Shown: in pieces, positions 27,864 to 37,341 of the stretch
How the letters are laid out: each line of letters starts with the position of its first letter
How positions within the stretch are numbered: the stretch's first letter is position 1
The notes under the pieces: generated by a model
Told to the model about the DNA's origin: nothing
Seen by the model: the letters and a program-made list of their open reading frames with translations, nothing else
Databases searched by the model: none
Made by a program: the position numbers and the translations under genes
Source: Sphingomonas sp. 67-36
GTDB lineage: Bacteria > Pseudomonadota > Alphaproteobacteria > Sphingomonadales > Sphingomonadaceae
NCBI GenBank assembly: GCA_001897375.1
Contig: MKSU01000015.1
Location: forward strand, 84,680-148,679
Direction of reading: 5' to 3'
Length of the DNA: 64,000 bases

Positions 27864-28949
27864 ATGGACCACGCCATGACGACCATCACCCTCGATCGCG
27901 CGTCCGCCGCGCCCGCGCGCCTGCCGATCGCCGACGATCGCGAGATGCTGAAGGCCGCCGCCGAGCTGACGCGCGACATCAATGCGCCGCGTCCTGGCAT
28001 CTACTGGGCGGATTTCCTCGGCTCGGCCGTGCTCGGCTATGCCGCGCTGGCGGCGGCGGTCCTGTCGCATTCGGCCGCCGTGACGATCGCGGCGGGAGTG
28101 GTGTCGGTGCTGGCGCTCTATCGCGCCCTGCTGTTCATCCACGAGCTGACCCATGTGCGCCACGCCGCGCTGCCGGGGTTCCGCTTCGCCTATAATCTGG
28201 TGATCGGCGTGCCGATGCTGGTGCCGTCGTTCATGTACGAGGGCGTTCACAACCTGCACCACGCGCGCACGCGCTACGGCACGGTCGACGATCCGGAATA
28301 TCTGCCGCTCGCGCTGATGAAGCCGTGGACCTTGCCCGTGTTCATCATCGTCGCGGCGCTGGCGCCGGTGGGGCTGATCATCCGCTACGCCGTGCTGACG
28401 CCGCTGTCGCTGCTCATCCCGCCGCTGCGCCGCGCGGTGGTGGCGCGTTATTCGTCGCTGTCGATCAATCCCGCCTTCCGCCGCCGGATGCCGGAGGGCG
28501 AGTTCCGCGCGCAGTGGAACCGGATCGAGGCCGCGTGCATGGCCTGGGCGATCGCGCTGGTCGCACTGGCGGCGACGGGCGTGCTGCCGCTGCGCGCGTT
28601 CGGCATCATGGTGGCGGTCGCCTCGGGCGTGGCGGTGCTCAACCAGGTCCGCACCCTCGTCGCGCACCTGTGGGAGAACGAGGGCGAGACGATGACCGTC
28701 ACCGCGCAATATCTCGATTCGGTCAACGTGCCGCCGCCGGGCCTGCTGCCGGGCCTGTGGGCGCCGGTCGGGCTGCGCTACCACGCGCTGCACCATCTGC
28801 TGCCGGGGCTGCCCTATCATTCGCTGGGCGAGGCGCACCGGCGGCTGTCGAAGGCGCTGGACGCATCCTCGCCCTATCACGACGCCAATTACCGCAGCCT
28901 GCCCTATCTGGTCGGCAAGATCGCGCGGAGCACGATGCTGCCGCGCTGA
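27864..28949 (+). CDS. Membrane fatty acid desaturase family protein
   Basis: The 361-residue di-iron membrane enzyme shows three histidine boxes: HELTHVRH (near residue 93), HNLHHAR (near 130) and HALHH (near 307), with hydrophobic segments between them. It probably introduces a double bond or hydroxyl into an acyl chain of membrane lipid. The second box is followed by TRYGTVDDPEYLPLA as in desaturases. The start may be the ATG at 27864 or one at 27876; neither has a strong ribosome site. No electron-transfer partner is adjacent. Confidence 0.85.
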   Translation: MDHAMTTITLDRASAAPARLPIADDREMLKAAAELTRDINAPRPGIYWADFLGSAVLGYAALAAAVLSHSAAVTIAAGVVSVLALYRALLFIHELTHVRHAALPGFRFAYNLVIGVPMLVPSFMYEGVHNLHHARTRYGTVDDPEYLPLALMKPWTLPVFIIVAALAPVGLIIRYAVLTPLSLLIPPLRRAVVARYSSLSINPAFRRRMPEGEFRAQWNRIEAACMAWAIALVALAATGVLPLRAFGIMVAVASGVAVLNQVRTLVAHLWENEGETMTVTAQYLDSVNVPPPGLLPGLWAPVGLRYHALHHLLPGLPYHSLGEAHRRLSKALDASSPYHDANYRSLPYLVGKIARSTMLPR

Positions 28950-28954
28950 CGTAG

Positions 28955-30046
28955 TTATTCCTCGGTGCGCAGCAGCACCGTCTCGCCGATGAACAGGAAC
29001 AGCAGGAACGGCGCCCAGGCCGCGAGGAACGGGGGGTAGGCGCCGAGATTGCCCATCGCCAGCGCGAAATTGTCAGCGACGAAATAGGCGAAGCCCAGCG
29101 CCATGCCGATCACGGCGCGGACGAACAGCTTGCCCGAGCGCGCGATGCCGAACGCCGCCACCGCGCCGAGCAGCGGCATCAGCACCGACGAGAGTGGCCC
29201 CGACAATTTGTGCCACAGCGAGCCTTCGAGCGCCTTGGTCGGCCGCCCCGCCGCCTTGAGGTCGCCGATCGCCTCCCTGAGCGCGCCGAACGACAGCTCG
29301 TCCGCATCGACCGAGGCGAGGGTGAACTGGTCGGGCGTCACGCCGCGCGCGATCACCGTCTCGCCGAGCTGCGACACCTTGCCGCTCGCGACGTCGAAGC
29401 GCTGCGTCGGCGCCACCACCCAGCCGTCGCCGGCGCGGCGGCCGCGCGGCGCGGTGACGATCGCGCGCAGCGCGCCGCCCTGCCGGTCATAGACGGTGAT
29501 GCCGCCCAGTTCCGCCGCATTCCCGCGCCCCCTGATCGTGTCCACCTCGATCAGATCGGGGCCGGATCGCACCCACACGTTCGTCCGGTCGCCGCGGTCG
29601 ACCGGCATCGGCCCGTAATCGACCTTCTGCCAGCGGTTGAGCGTGGCGGTGGCGCGCGGCACGATGCGGTCGTTGAAGGCGAAGCTCAGCACCGCGACGC
29701 CCATGCTGGCGACGATCAGCGGCGCCAGCACCTGATGCGCGGACATGCCCGCGCCCTTCAGCGCGACAACCTCGCTGTTCTGGTTCATCGTGATGAGCGT
29801 GAGGATCGTGCCGAGCAGCACCGAGAAGGGCAGGAAGCGCGCGATGATCTGCGGCGCGCGCAGCGTGACGTAATACCACACCTGCGCGTCGCCATTGCCC
29901 TGCGCCGCGAGGATCTTGCCGGATTCGCCCAGCAGGTCGAGCGCCTGGAGCACCAGCACCAGCCCGGCGAGGATGCCGAACGTCCGCACCAGGAACATCC
30001 GCCCCATGTAGAGGGAGACGGTGCGCGAGGGGAAGAAGGAGGTCAT
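28955..30046 (-). CDS. lptG: LPS export permease LptG
   Basis: This 363-residue inner-membrane protein has the LptF/LptG topology: one or two N-terminal TM segments, a periplasmic beta-jellyroll region (about residues 125-265) and C-terminal TM segments (MPLLGAVAAFGIARSG, AVIGMALGFAYFVADNFALA). With LptF and the LptB ATPase it extracts LPS from the inner membrane. Its ATG overlaps the lptF stop by 4 bases. The start chosen is MTSFFPSRTVSLYMGRMF; a longer same-frame extension lies inside lptF. Confidence 0.93.
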   Translation of the reverse strand: MTSFFPSRTVSLYMGRMFLVRTFGILAGLVLVLQALDLLGESGKILAAQGNGDAQVWYYVTLRAPQIIARFLPFSVLLGTILTLITMNQNSEVVALKGAGMSAHQVLAPLIVASMGVAVLSFAFNDRIVPRATATLNRWQKVDYGPMPVDRGDRTNVWVRSGPDLIEVDTIRGRGNAAELGGITVYDRQGGALRAIVTAPRGRRAGDGWVVAPTQRFDVASGKVSQLGETVIARGVTPDQFTLASVDADELSFGALREAIGDLKAAGRPTKALEGSLWHKLSGPLSSVLMPLLGAVAAFGIARSGKLFVRAVIGMALGFAYFVADNFALAMGNLGAYPPFLAAWAPFLLFLFIGETVLLRTEE

Positions 30047-31242
30047 GCGGGGGTCTCCGCGCGCTTGCGCCGGCCCGGCAGGCGGCTGGCGACGGCCTTC
30101 CACGCCTTGCCCGCCACGCGCTCCAGCGCGCCGATCGGCTGGCCGCCGGGAACGAAGGCGATCGTGCGATACATCCACAGCACCAGCGCGGCGAAGACGA
30201 GGAAGGGTATCCACAGCGCGAAGAACGGGTCGATCCGGCCGAGATGCCCCACCGAGGCGGCATATTGGTTGATCTTGTGATAGGTCACGATCATCACGAT
30301 CGACAGGAACACGCCCAGCGCCGAGGTGGAGCGCTTCGGCGGCACGCCCAGCGCCACCGCGAGCAGCGGCAGGAGGAACATCGAGGCGACTTCCGCGAGG
30401 CGGAAGTGGAATTCCGATCGGCTGCTGTCGCGCTCCTCGACGGTCTGCCCGGTGCGGCCGGTGCGCGCCAGCTCGGGCAGCGTCGCCTCGAGGCTCTCGC
30501 CGCTGCGCACGCGGAATTGCTCGAACTTCGGCAGGTTGATCGGCAGGTCGTGGCTGTTGAAGGTCAGCACGCGCGGGGTGCTGAAATCCTTGCGGTTGTG
30601 GACGAGGGTGCCGTTGGTCAGGCGCAGGATGATGACGTCCGGGTCGTCGGTCGCGAGGAACTGGCCGCGCTGCGCCGTCACGCCCACCCAGTCGCCCTTC
30701 TGGGTCTCGGTATGAACGAAGATGCCCGAAAGCTGGCGCCCGTCGTCGCGGCTCTGCTCGATGCGCAGCGTGGTGCGGTCCCCGAGATGGGTGAACTCGC
30801 CGACCTTGATCGAGGCGCCCAGCGCGCCCGTGCGCAGCTCGAAGCCGAGCTGTTCATAGGCGTAGCGCGCCTTGGGCTGGACATAGCCGACGATCGCGAG
30901 GTTCAGCAGCGCGAGCGCGATCGCATACATATAGGGCACGCGCAGCAACCGCCCGTAGCTCATCCCCACGCCGCGCATCACGTCCAGCTCCGACGAGGTG
31001 GCGAGGCGGCGGAAGGCGAGCAGGATGCCCAGCATCAGCCCGATCGGGATGCCGAGGCCGAGATATTCCGGCAGCAGATTCGCCAGCATCCGCCACACCA
31101 CCGAAACCGGCCCGCCCTCGGTCGCGACGAAGTCGAACAGGCGCAGCATGCGGTCCAGCACCAGCAGCATCGCTGCGAGCACGAGGGTGGAGAACAGCGG
31201 CAGCGCGATCAGCCGTGCCATGTAGCGGTCGATCGATTTCAT
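30043..31242 (-). CDS. lptF: LPS export permease LptF
   Basis: The 399-residue partner of LptG starts MKSIDRYMARLIALPLFSTL and shows the same layout: N-terminal TM segments, a periplasmic domain, and C-terminal TM segments around LPLLAVALGVPPKRSTSALG and YHKINQYAASVGHLG. The 100 bases upstream separate it from the hybrid kinase gene and probably hold the operon promoter, though no clear box is visible. A basic Arg/Lys-rich C-terminal tail (residues 375-399) is an unusual extension. Confidence 0.93.
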   Translation of the reverse strand: MKSIDRYMARLIALPLFSTLVLAAMLLVLDRMLRLFDFVATEGGPVSVVWRMLANLLPEYLGLGIPIGLMLGILLAFRRLATSSELDVMRGVGMSYGRLLRVPYMYAIALALLNLAIVGYVQPKARYAYEQLGFELRTGALGASIKVGEFTHLGDRTTLRIEQSRDDGRQLSGIFVHTETQKGDWVGVTAQRGQFLATDDPDVIILRLTNGTLVHNRKDFSTPRVLTFNSHDLPINLPKFEQFRVRSGESLEATLPELARTGRTGQTVEERDSSRSEFHFRLAEVASMFLLPLLAVALGVPPKRSTSALGVFLSIVMIVTYHKINQYAASVGHLGRIDPFFALWIPFLVFAALVLWMYRTIAFVPGGQPIGALERVAGKAWKAVASRLPGRRKRAETPA

Positions 31243-31343
31243 GGGCGGGAAACGGTCACTCGGCGCTGCTGGTCGATCGGGGCGGTATAGGCGGGGGAAA
31301 GCCGGGCGTCAGCCGAAATATCCGCGCGGCGCGTTTCCGCCCG

Positions 31344-33302
31344 TCATTCCGCCGCGATGCCGGGGCGCGCAGCCGCGCGATCGGCGCCGGTCGCGGCGGC
31401 GATCGCGCGATCGAGCGCATTGAGCGTGAACGGCTTGCGCAGGACGTGATGGCCGGCGAACGCATCGCCCTCGCTCGCCTCGCCGGCGAAGCCGGTGACG
31501 AACAGCACCGGGATGTGCGCGTATCGCCGGTCGAGCGCGGCGATCATCTCCGGCCCGGTCTGCGTGGGCATCAGCACGTCGGAAAGGATCAACCGGATCG
31601 CATCGTGCGCGGCGAGCATCGCCGGCGCGGCGAGCGGGTCGTTGCAGGGGATCGGGCGATGGCCCAGTTCGCGAAGCGCGCCGCTCGTCGCGGCCAGCAC
31701 GCGCGGATCGTCCTCCACCACCAGCACGTCGAGCGCGGCGGGGGAGGCATGGAATGCCTCCTCGTCGCTCGTGGCGGGAGGCGCGGGCGCCTCCTCGTGC
31801 TCGCGCGGCAGATATAGCGTGATCGTCGTGCCCGCGCCCGGCGCGGTGTCGACCGCGATCGCGCCGCTTTGCTGCCGGACGAAGGCGAAGATCTGGCTCA
31901 GCCCCAGCCCGGTGCCCTTGCCGACCGGCTTGGTGGTGAAGAACGGCTCGAACACGCGCTCGGCGACTTCCGGCGCCATGCCGCAGCCGGTGTCCGTCAC
32001 CGCGATGGTGAGATAGTCGCCGGCGGCGCATTCGCGCTCGTTCTCCGCCAGCGTCGCGGTGCCGGCGGTGACGGTCAGCGTGCCGCGCCCGTCCATCGCG
32101 TCGCGCGCATTGACCGCGAGGTTGAGGATGCTGTTCTCGATCTGGACGCGATCCGCGCGCAGCCGCCAGCCCGCGCTCTCGTCGCGGATCACGACGGTGA
32201 TCGCGTCGCCCAACGTCCGGTCGAGCAGGTCCGACATGCCGCGCAGCAGGTCCGCCGCGCGCATCGCCTCGGGATTGATCGCGGCCTCGCGGGTGAAGGA
32301 AAGCAGGCGGCCGGTCAGCGCGGCGGCGCGCTTCGCCCCCTCCATCGCGCTGTCGACATGGCGGCCGATCTCCTTGCGCGCCGTCGTGCCGGCCAGCCCA
32401 CGCTGGGCAAGCTCCAGCCCGCCCATCACGACCGCCAGCATATTGTTGAAATCATGCGCGATGCCGCCGGTGAGCTGGCCCACCGCCTCCATCTTCTGCA
32501 CCTGCCGCAGCCGCGTTTCCTGCTGGCGCAACTCGGCGGTGGCGACCGCCACGGCGGCGGCGAACTGGTCGGCGCGCTCGCGTTCGGCGGCGGCCTCTGC
32601 GCGGGCGACGCCGCGCTCGGTCAGCGCGCGCACGGTGAGCGCCCCCAGCGCGATCGCGCCGACCAGGATCAGGATGCCGAAGGCGGAGAAAATTCGCGCC
32701 AGCCGCGTCGCGCGCTCGATCGCGGCGCGTGTCTCCCGCGTGCGCTGGTCGAGCAGGTTGCGCTCGCTGCGAATCACCTCCTCGAGGATGCGGTCGATCG
32801 CCGTCAGCGAGGGCGCCTCGCGCGCGCGGTAGTAGAGCGACAGCGCCTGGTCGTTCTTGCCGTAATTGGTGCTGAGCGCGATCAGCGACAATTCCTTGCC
32901 GCGCTGCTGATAGGCGAGCCGCAACTGGGCGAGGCGCGGAATCTGGCTGTCGTTCTGGCTGGCGAGGTCGGCGAGCCGGTCGATCTGCTTCCCCGCGAGC
33001 TGCCATTTGTCGTAATAGAGCTGGCCGAGCTGCTTGTCGCCGGAGATGACGAAACGGCCGAGCGACGCTTCGGATTCCGCGATCGTCCCGTCCAGCGTGC
33101 GCGCCAGCACCATGATGTCATAGCTGTGCGACTGGAGCTGGATCGCGCGGTCGCGCTGGCGGTTGGCCTCGCCGAGCGTCACGATCAGCGCGAACAGCAC
33201 GGCGACGCCGAGCACGCCCATCAGCGCCAGCGCGATGGTGCGGAGCTTCGAAATCGCCCGCTCCCGCGTATTTCCCCCGTCGATCGCGCTCACGACCGAC
33301 AT
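31344..33302 (-). CDS. CHASE3-type hybrid histidine kinase with C-terminal receiver
   Basis: The 652-residue membrane kinase has TM1 (about 25-45), a periplasmic four-helix CHASE3-like sensor (about 46-205), TM2 (about 210-230), a coiled coil, a DHp domain with GGIAHDFNNMLAVVMGG (phospho-acceptor His), a HATPase domain with NLAVNARDAMDG and DTGCGM, and a C-terminal receiver domain with Asp in LILSDVLMP and RKPF. The output partner is not adjacent. It is 42 bases after the serine palmitoyltransferase gene on the same strand, so co-transcription with sphingolipid genes is possible. Confidence 0.92.
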   Translation of the reverse strand: MSVVSAIDGGNTRERAISKLRTIALALMGVLGVAVLFALIVTLGEANRQRDRAIQLQSHSYDIMVLARTLDGTIAESEASLGRFVISGDKQLGQLYYDKWQLAGKQIDRLADLASQNDSQIPRLAQLRLAYQQRGKELSLIALSTNYGKNDQALSLYYRAREAPSLTAIDRILEEVIRSERNLLDQRTRETRAAIERATRLARIFSAFGILILVGAIALGALTVRALTERGVARAEAAAERERADQFAAAVAVATAELRQQETRLRQVQKMEAVGQLTGGIAHDFNNMLAVVMGGLELAQRGLAGTTARKEIGRHVDSAMEGAKRAAALTGRLLSFTREAAINPEAMRAADLLRGMSDLLDRTLGDAITVVIRDESAGWRLRADRVQIENSILNLAVNARDAMDGRGTLTVTAGTATLAENERECAAGDYLTIAVTDTGCGMAPEVAERVFEPFFTTKPVGKGTGLGLSQIFAFVRQQSGAIAVDTAPGAGTTITLYLPREHEEAPAPPATSDEEAFHASPAALDVLVVEDDPRVLAATSGALRELGHRPIPCNDPLAAPAMLAAHDAIRLILSDVLMPTQTGPEMIAALDRRYAHIPVLFVTGFAGEASEGDAFAGHHVLRKPFTLNALDRAIAAATGADRAAARPGIAAE

Positions 33303-33344
33303 AGTATCAGACCAGGCGATGCGCGAAAAGCGCGGGCCGGTTGT

Positions 33345-34604
33345 TCAGGCGATCGCGCCGGTCGCGCGGCCCGCCGCCTCGAACATCGCGATCACGCGGG
33401 CGATCTGTTCGCTCGTATGCTCGGCGCAGACCGAGCAGCGCAGCAGGAAGGTGCCGGCGGGGGTGGCCGGCGGTCGCGCGACGTTGACGTACAGCCCCGC
33501 CTCCAGCAGCGCGTGCCACATCGCCACCGCCTGATCCTGATCGTCGAGCAGCACCGCGACGACCGCCGATTGCGGCTCGTCGGTCGGCAGGCGGAAACCC
33601 AGCGCCTTGAGGCCGCCGTGCAATGCCCTGGTGTTTTCCCACAGATGCGCGCGCTTGTTGTGGGCGTGCATCAGCTTGCGGATCGAGACGGCGGCGCTCG
33701 CCATCACGGCGGGGGGCAGGCTGGCGGTGAAGATATAGGGGCGGCAGACGAAGCGCAGGATCTCGAACTTCGGATGGTTCGACACGCAGAAGCCGCCGAC
33801 CGTGCCGACCGATTTGGAGAAGGTGCCGATCACGAAATCGACCTGATCCTCCAGCCCCTGCTCCTCATAGACGCCGCGCCCGTTGGGGCCGAAGAAGCCC
33901 ATCGAATGCGCCTCGTCCACCAGCACCATCGCGCCATGCTTTTTGGCGACGGCCACCATTTCCCTTAGCGGGGCGACGTCGCCAAGCATCGAATAGACGC
34001 CCTCCAGGACGACGAGCTTGCCCGGCTCCCTCGGCAGGCGGCCGAGCCTCTTGTCGAGGTCCTCGACCGAATTGTGGCGGAAGCGGACCACCTCGGCATT
34101 GCCCATCGCGCAGCCGTCGTAGATCGAGGCGTGGCTGTCGGCGTCGAGGATGATATATTCGCCCTTGCCGGCGATCGCCGAGATCACGCCGAGATTGGCC
34201 TGATAGCCGGTCGAGAAGACGATCGCGCCCGACATGCCGTAGAATTCGCGCAGCGCCTGCTCCACCTCCATATGGTCGTGGAACGTGCCGTTGAGCGCGC
34301 GGCTGCCGTTGGTGCCGGTGCCGAAACGGTCGAACGCCTGCTTGCCGGCGGCGATCACGTCCGGGTCGAACGTCATCCCCATGTAATTATAGGTGCCGAG
34401 GAGGATCGTCTCCCTGCCCTTGATGACCGCGACGGTGGGGGATTTCACCTCCTCCATCACGATGCCGAACGGATCGCGCAGCCCGCTCGACAGCAGCGCC
34501 TCGCGCTCGGCGATCAGGGGAGCGAACTTGTCGAACAGGTCGCGTTCGGCCGGCGCCGGGGTGGCCGCCGGCGGAAGATCGGACTGCTGGCCGCTGTCGC
34601 TCAT
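33345..34604 (-). CDS. spt: Serine palmitoyltransferase
   Basis: The 419-residue PLP enzyme condenses L-serine with palmitoyl-CoA or acyl-ACP to 3-ketodihydrosphingosine, the first step of sphingolipid synthesis. Key residues match the characterised Sphingomonas enzyme with an offset of one: His158 (DADSHASIYDG), Asp230 and His233 (VDEAHSMGFFG), and the PLP lysine Lys264 (GTFSKSVG). It belongs to the alpha-oxoamine synthase family, but the DNA context with a dedicated ACP argues for Spt rather than BioF or Kbl. It is soluble, with no membrane anchor. Confidence 0.94.
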   Translation of the reverse strand: MSDSGQQSDLPPAATPAPAERDLFDKFAPLIAEREALLSSGLRDPFGIVMEEVKSPTVAVIKGRETILLGTYNYMGMTFDPDVIAAGKQAFDRFGTGTNGSRALNGTFHDHMEVEQALREFYGMSGAIVFSTGYQANLGVISAIAGKGEYIILDADSHASIYDGCAMGNAEVVRFRHNSVEDLDKRLGRLPREPGKLVVLEGVYSMLGDVAPLREMVAVAKKHGAMVLVDEAHSMGFFGPNGRGVYEEQGLEDQVDFVIGTFSKSVGTVGGFCVSNHPKFEILRFVCRPYIFTASLPPAVMASAAVSIRKLMHAHNKRAHLWENTRALHGGLKALGFRLPTDEPQSAVVAVLLDDQDQAVAMWHALLEAGLYVNVARPPATPAGTFLLRCSVCAEHTSEQIARVIAMFEAAGRATGAIA

Positions 34605-34605
34605 C

Positions 34606-34848
34606 TCACGCCTTCAGTCTGGCGACGGCGTCGGCGAGCTGGCCGACGGTCTCGATTTCCGCCTGCATGTTCATCGTGATGATGATGTCGAACTCGTCCT
34701 CGATCGCGGCGACGAAATCCATCACCGTCAGGCTGTCCCACTCCAGGTCGCCCTGGAAGGTGGTGGCGTCGGTGACGGCGACGCCCTTCTTGTTGAAAGG
34801 TTCGATCTGCGCCTTGATGGCGGTGAGGATGGTGTCGCGGTCGCTCAT
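34606..34848 (-). CDS. Acyl carrier protein linked to sphingolipid synthesis
   Basis: The 80-residue carrier has the phosphopantetheine site DSL at Ser39 (LEWDSLTVMDF) and the four-helix acidic pattern of ACPs. It is not the fatty-acid synthase AcpP: no fab genes are adjacent, and it directly precedes spt with a 1-base gap. Similar spt-linked ACPs in Caulobacter and sphingomonads supply acyl chains for sphingolipids, so that role is inferred. Confidence 0.87.
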   Translation of the reverse strand: MSDRDTILTAIKAQIEPFNKKGVAVTDATTFQGDLEWDSLTVMDFVAAIEDEFDIIITMNMQAEIETVGQLADAVARLKA

Positions 34849-34918
34849 GTCCCGGCCTTAATCGCTGGACCTTGGCCTTGCCAAGCGATTGCGGCCGAAG
34901 CTTGACCCAAAGGCGGCG

Positions 34919-35218
34919 TCAGCCGTTCGTTCCGATATGGTCGACGTCCGGCGGATAATCGCCCTCGTTGGCGCGATGCGCGTTGGGCGCGATCGTCGCG
35001 GCGGTGACGGGCGCGGCGCGGCCGAGCCGGGCATTCTCCGCCTCAAGCTCGCGAATGCGCGCGTCCGCCTCGTTGCGGGTGGCGGCGTGGGCGTCGCGCT
35101 CCGCTATGTAGCGGTCGCGCCACTTGCGGCCGCCGGGATGGCTGGCGAGGCCGAGCAGCCAGCCCGCGATCAGGGCGAGCGCTAGCGCGAGATATTGCGT
35201 CGGCGTGGTGAACGGCAT
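34919..35218 (-). CDS. Small membrane-anchored coiled-coil protein, hypothetical
   Basis: The 99-residue protein has one N-terminal hydrophobic segment (YLALALALIAGWLLGLA, residues 9-25), then a charged helical stretch with heptad character (KWRDRYIAERDAHAATRNEA, about residues 32-65) and a loose tail. GGAGG sits 8 bases before the ATG. It is 70 bases upstream of the ACP gene on the same strand, so it may share a transcript with acp-spt. No family is recognised. Confidence 0.62.
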   Translation of the reverse strand: MPFTTPTQYLALALALIAGWLLGLASHPGGRKWRDRYIAERDAHAATRNEADARIRELEAENARLGRAAPVTAATIAPNAHRANEGDYPPDVDHIGTNG

Positions 35219-35305
35219 GGCGGCGGACCTCCTCGTGCACAGGTTCAACGATCCACCGCGCCGCGTCGTTCCGGCCGCTCACGCACGGCCGGAACGGCGG
35301 GCCGG

Positions 35306-36307
35306 TCAGGGGGTGCCGTGGATGAAGGCGTCGTTGATCGAGCAGGCCGCCGGGCCGAGGATGACGATGAACAGCACCGGCAGGATGAACAGGATCAGCG
35401 GCACCGTCATGATCGCCGGCAGGCGGGCGGCCTTCTCCTCCGCGCGCATCATGCGCTCGTTGCGGAACTCGGCCGACAGCACGCGCAGCGCGGAGGCGAG
35501 GGGGGTGCCGTATTTCTCGGTCTGGATCATCGTGGTGACGATCCCCTTCACCTCGTCCAGCGCGATGCGGCTGGAGAAATTCTCGAACGCCTGGCGGCGA
35601 TCGGTGAGGAAGCCCAGTTCGATCGCGGTGAGCGCGAATTCGTCGCCCAGCTCGGGATAGGCCTTGCCAAGCTCCTTCGCGACGCGATGGAACGCGGCGT
35701 CCACGGTCAGGCCGGCCTCGGCGCAGATCACCAGCAGGTCGAGCGCGTCGGGCAGGCCCTTGCGGATCGCCTGCGAGCGCTTGGTGATCTGGTTCTTCAG
35801 GAAGATGTCCGGCGCCTTGTAGCAGGCGATGAAGGTGAAGGCGACCAGCCCGTAACGCTTAATCGCCGACCAGTCGGCGAAGCTGTTCGTGCCATAGACG
35901 ACGAACACCATGATGCCGCCGATCACCACCGGCAGCACCAGCCGGCCGAAGATCACGCCGACCGCCCATTCCTTCGAGCGGATGCCGGCCTGAAGCAGCT
36001 TGACCTGCGCGTCCTTGAGCTGGCTGTCCTGCAACACCTTCAGCGAGGCGAGGAAGGCACGGATGCGGTCGGCGCCCTCGCTGCGGCGCACCAGCTTCGC
36101 GCGGCGCTTGCCGCTGGAGGCGGTGATGCCGGCCTTGAGCTGTTCGCGGCGCTCGTTCAGCGCCTTGACGCGACGCGCCATCGGGTTGCGCACGCTGAGC
36201 GCGGCGTAGATCGCCACCAGCACGGCCATCGCCGCCACCCCGGACAGGACCGTTGCGGCCAGATAGACGTCGATGCCCAGAAGCGTCGGATTGGATGCCG
36301 TTTCCAT
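35306..36307 (-). CDS. tadC: Tad pilus inner-membrane protein TadC
   Basis: The 333-residue type II/IV secretion F-domain protein has TM segments near residues 15-33, 113-140 and the C-terminal 300-325, with a cytoplasmic T2SSF domain (LPDALDLLVICAEAGLTVDAAFHRVAKEL). It forms the inner-membrane platform with TadB. The last gene of the Tad operon, it starts 4 bases after the tadB stop. The family call is firm from LPDALDLL and EVKGIVTTMIQTEKYGTPL-type motifs. Confidence 0.9.
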   Translation of the reverse strand: METASNPTLLGIDVYLAATVLSGVAAMAVLVAIYAALSVRNPMARRVKALNERREQLKAGITASSGKRRAKLVRRSEGADRIRAFLASLKVLQDSQLKDAQVKLLQAGIRSKEWAVGVIFGRLVLPVVIGGIMVFVVYGTNSFADWSAIKRYGLVAFTFIACYKAPDIFLKNQITKRSQAIRKGLPDALDLLVICAEAGLTVDAAFHRVAKELGKAYPELGDEFALTAIELGFLTDRRQAFENFSSRIALDEVKGIVTTMIQTEKYGTPLASALRVLSAEFRNERMMRAEEKAARLPAIMTVPLILFILPVLFIVILGPAACSINDAFIHGTP

Positions 36308-36311
36308 CGCG

Positions 36312-37286
36312 TCAGATCTCGAAGTTTATCATCTTGGCCATGATGAAGGCGCCGATCGCCATCCATACCAGCCCGCCGCCGCCCACCATGATGAGCCGCT
36401 CGTCGACGAAGAATTTCTGCATGTAGCTGCCGTTGATGAACCAGATCAGCCCGAAGACGATGAACGGCAGCGCGCCGATGATATAGGCCGACGCCTTCGA
36501 TTCCGACGACATCGCCTTGATCTTCAGCTTCATCTGCCCGCGCTGGCGCAGCACGGTGGCGAGGTTCTGCAGCGTTTCCGCCAGATTGCCGCCGGTCTCG
36601 CGCTGGATCGCGATGGTGATGCAGAAGAACTGGAACTCGGGAGTCGGAATCCGCTCGGCAGTTTCCTGGAGCGCGACGTCCATCGAGCGGCCGATCTTCA
36701 TCTTGTCCGAGACGATGCGGAATTCCTCGCCCACCGGCCCCGGCACCTCGCTGGCGACGACCGACATGGTTTCGGTGATCGGCAGGCCCGAGCGCAGGCC
36801 GCGCACGAGCAATTCGATCGCGTCGGGGAATTTCGCGTTGAACTTCGCGATGCGGCGCTTGATGAAGAAGCCGACGACATAGTGCGGAATGCCCGCACCC
36901 ACGCCCAGCCCGACCATCAGTGCCAGCAGCAGCGGCAGGCCCTGCAGCATCAGCAGCAGGGTGACGATCGTCAGCAGACCCACCGTCGCCATGCCGTATT
37001 GACCGACCGTCCAGTTCTTGCCGGTACGCGTCAGCCGCTTCTTCAGCTCGGCCGGCTTCGGCAGGAAGCGCATCGCCGCCTGATCCGCCCTGGTGGCGTT
37101 CTTGCCGGTGATGCGGCGCATCTGCGCCTCCACCGCCATTGCCGGCGAGGCGGAATGACGTTCGCGCAACGCGCCGAGCCGGCGGCTGCCGGCGCGCGCC
37201 GCGGACGGGCCGGCGAAGGCGAACGCGATCATCGCGATCACGGTCAGCGCGCCCAGCGCAAGCATGGCAATCGGCATCAGGGGCAT
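36312..37286 (-). CDS. tadB: Tad pilus inner-membrane protein TadB
   Basis: The 324-residue protein is the TadC partner, with an N-terminal TM, a central pair of TM segments (about 110-145), a T2SSF domain (KFPDAIELLVRGLRSGLPITETM) and a C-terminal TM. The GNLAETLQNLATVLRQRGQM segment is characteristic of the F-domain. It follows the cpaE gene by 55 bases, where cpaF (the TadA ATPase) would normally be found. Confidence 0.92.
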   Translation of the reverse strand: MPLMPIAMLALGALTVIAMIAFAFAGPSAARAGSRRLGALRERHSASPAMAVEAQMRRITGKNATRADQAAMRFLPKPAELKKRLTRTGKNWTVGQYGMATVGLLTIVTLLLMLQGLPLLLALMVGLGVGAGIPHYVVGFFIKRRIAKFNAKFPDAIELLVRGLRSGLPITETMSVVASEVPGPVGEEFRIVSDKMKIGRSMDVALQETAERIPTPEFQFFCITIAIQRETGGNLAETLQNLATVLRQRGQMKLKIKAMSSESKASAYIIGALPFIVFGLIWFINGSYMQKFFVDERLIMVGGGGLVWMAIGAFIMAKMINFEI

Positions 37287-37341
37287 CGCGGCCTCACACC
37301 TCCTTGGGCGCTGCCCCGCGCGGAAAGGCGCGGGCGCGCGA

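Noticed and set aside
31869-33968. Plus-strand 699-codon frame across the hybrid kinase and spt genes
   Set aside because: It spans two genes on the other strand and shows no recognisable domain.
33345-34604. BioF or Kbl instead of serine palmitoyltransferase
   Set aside because: The active-site residue spacing equals the Sphingomonas Spt, and a dedicated ACP gene precedes it; no biotin or threonine genes are near.
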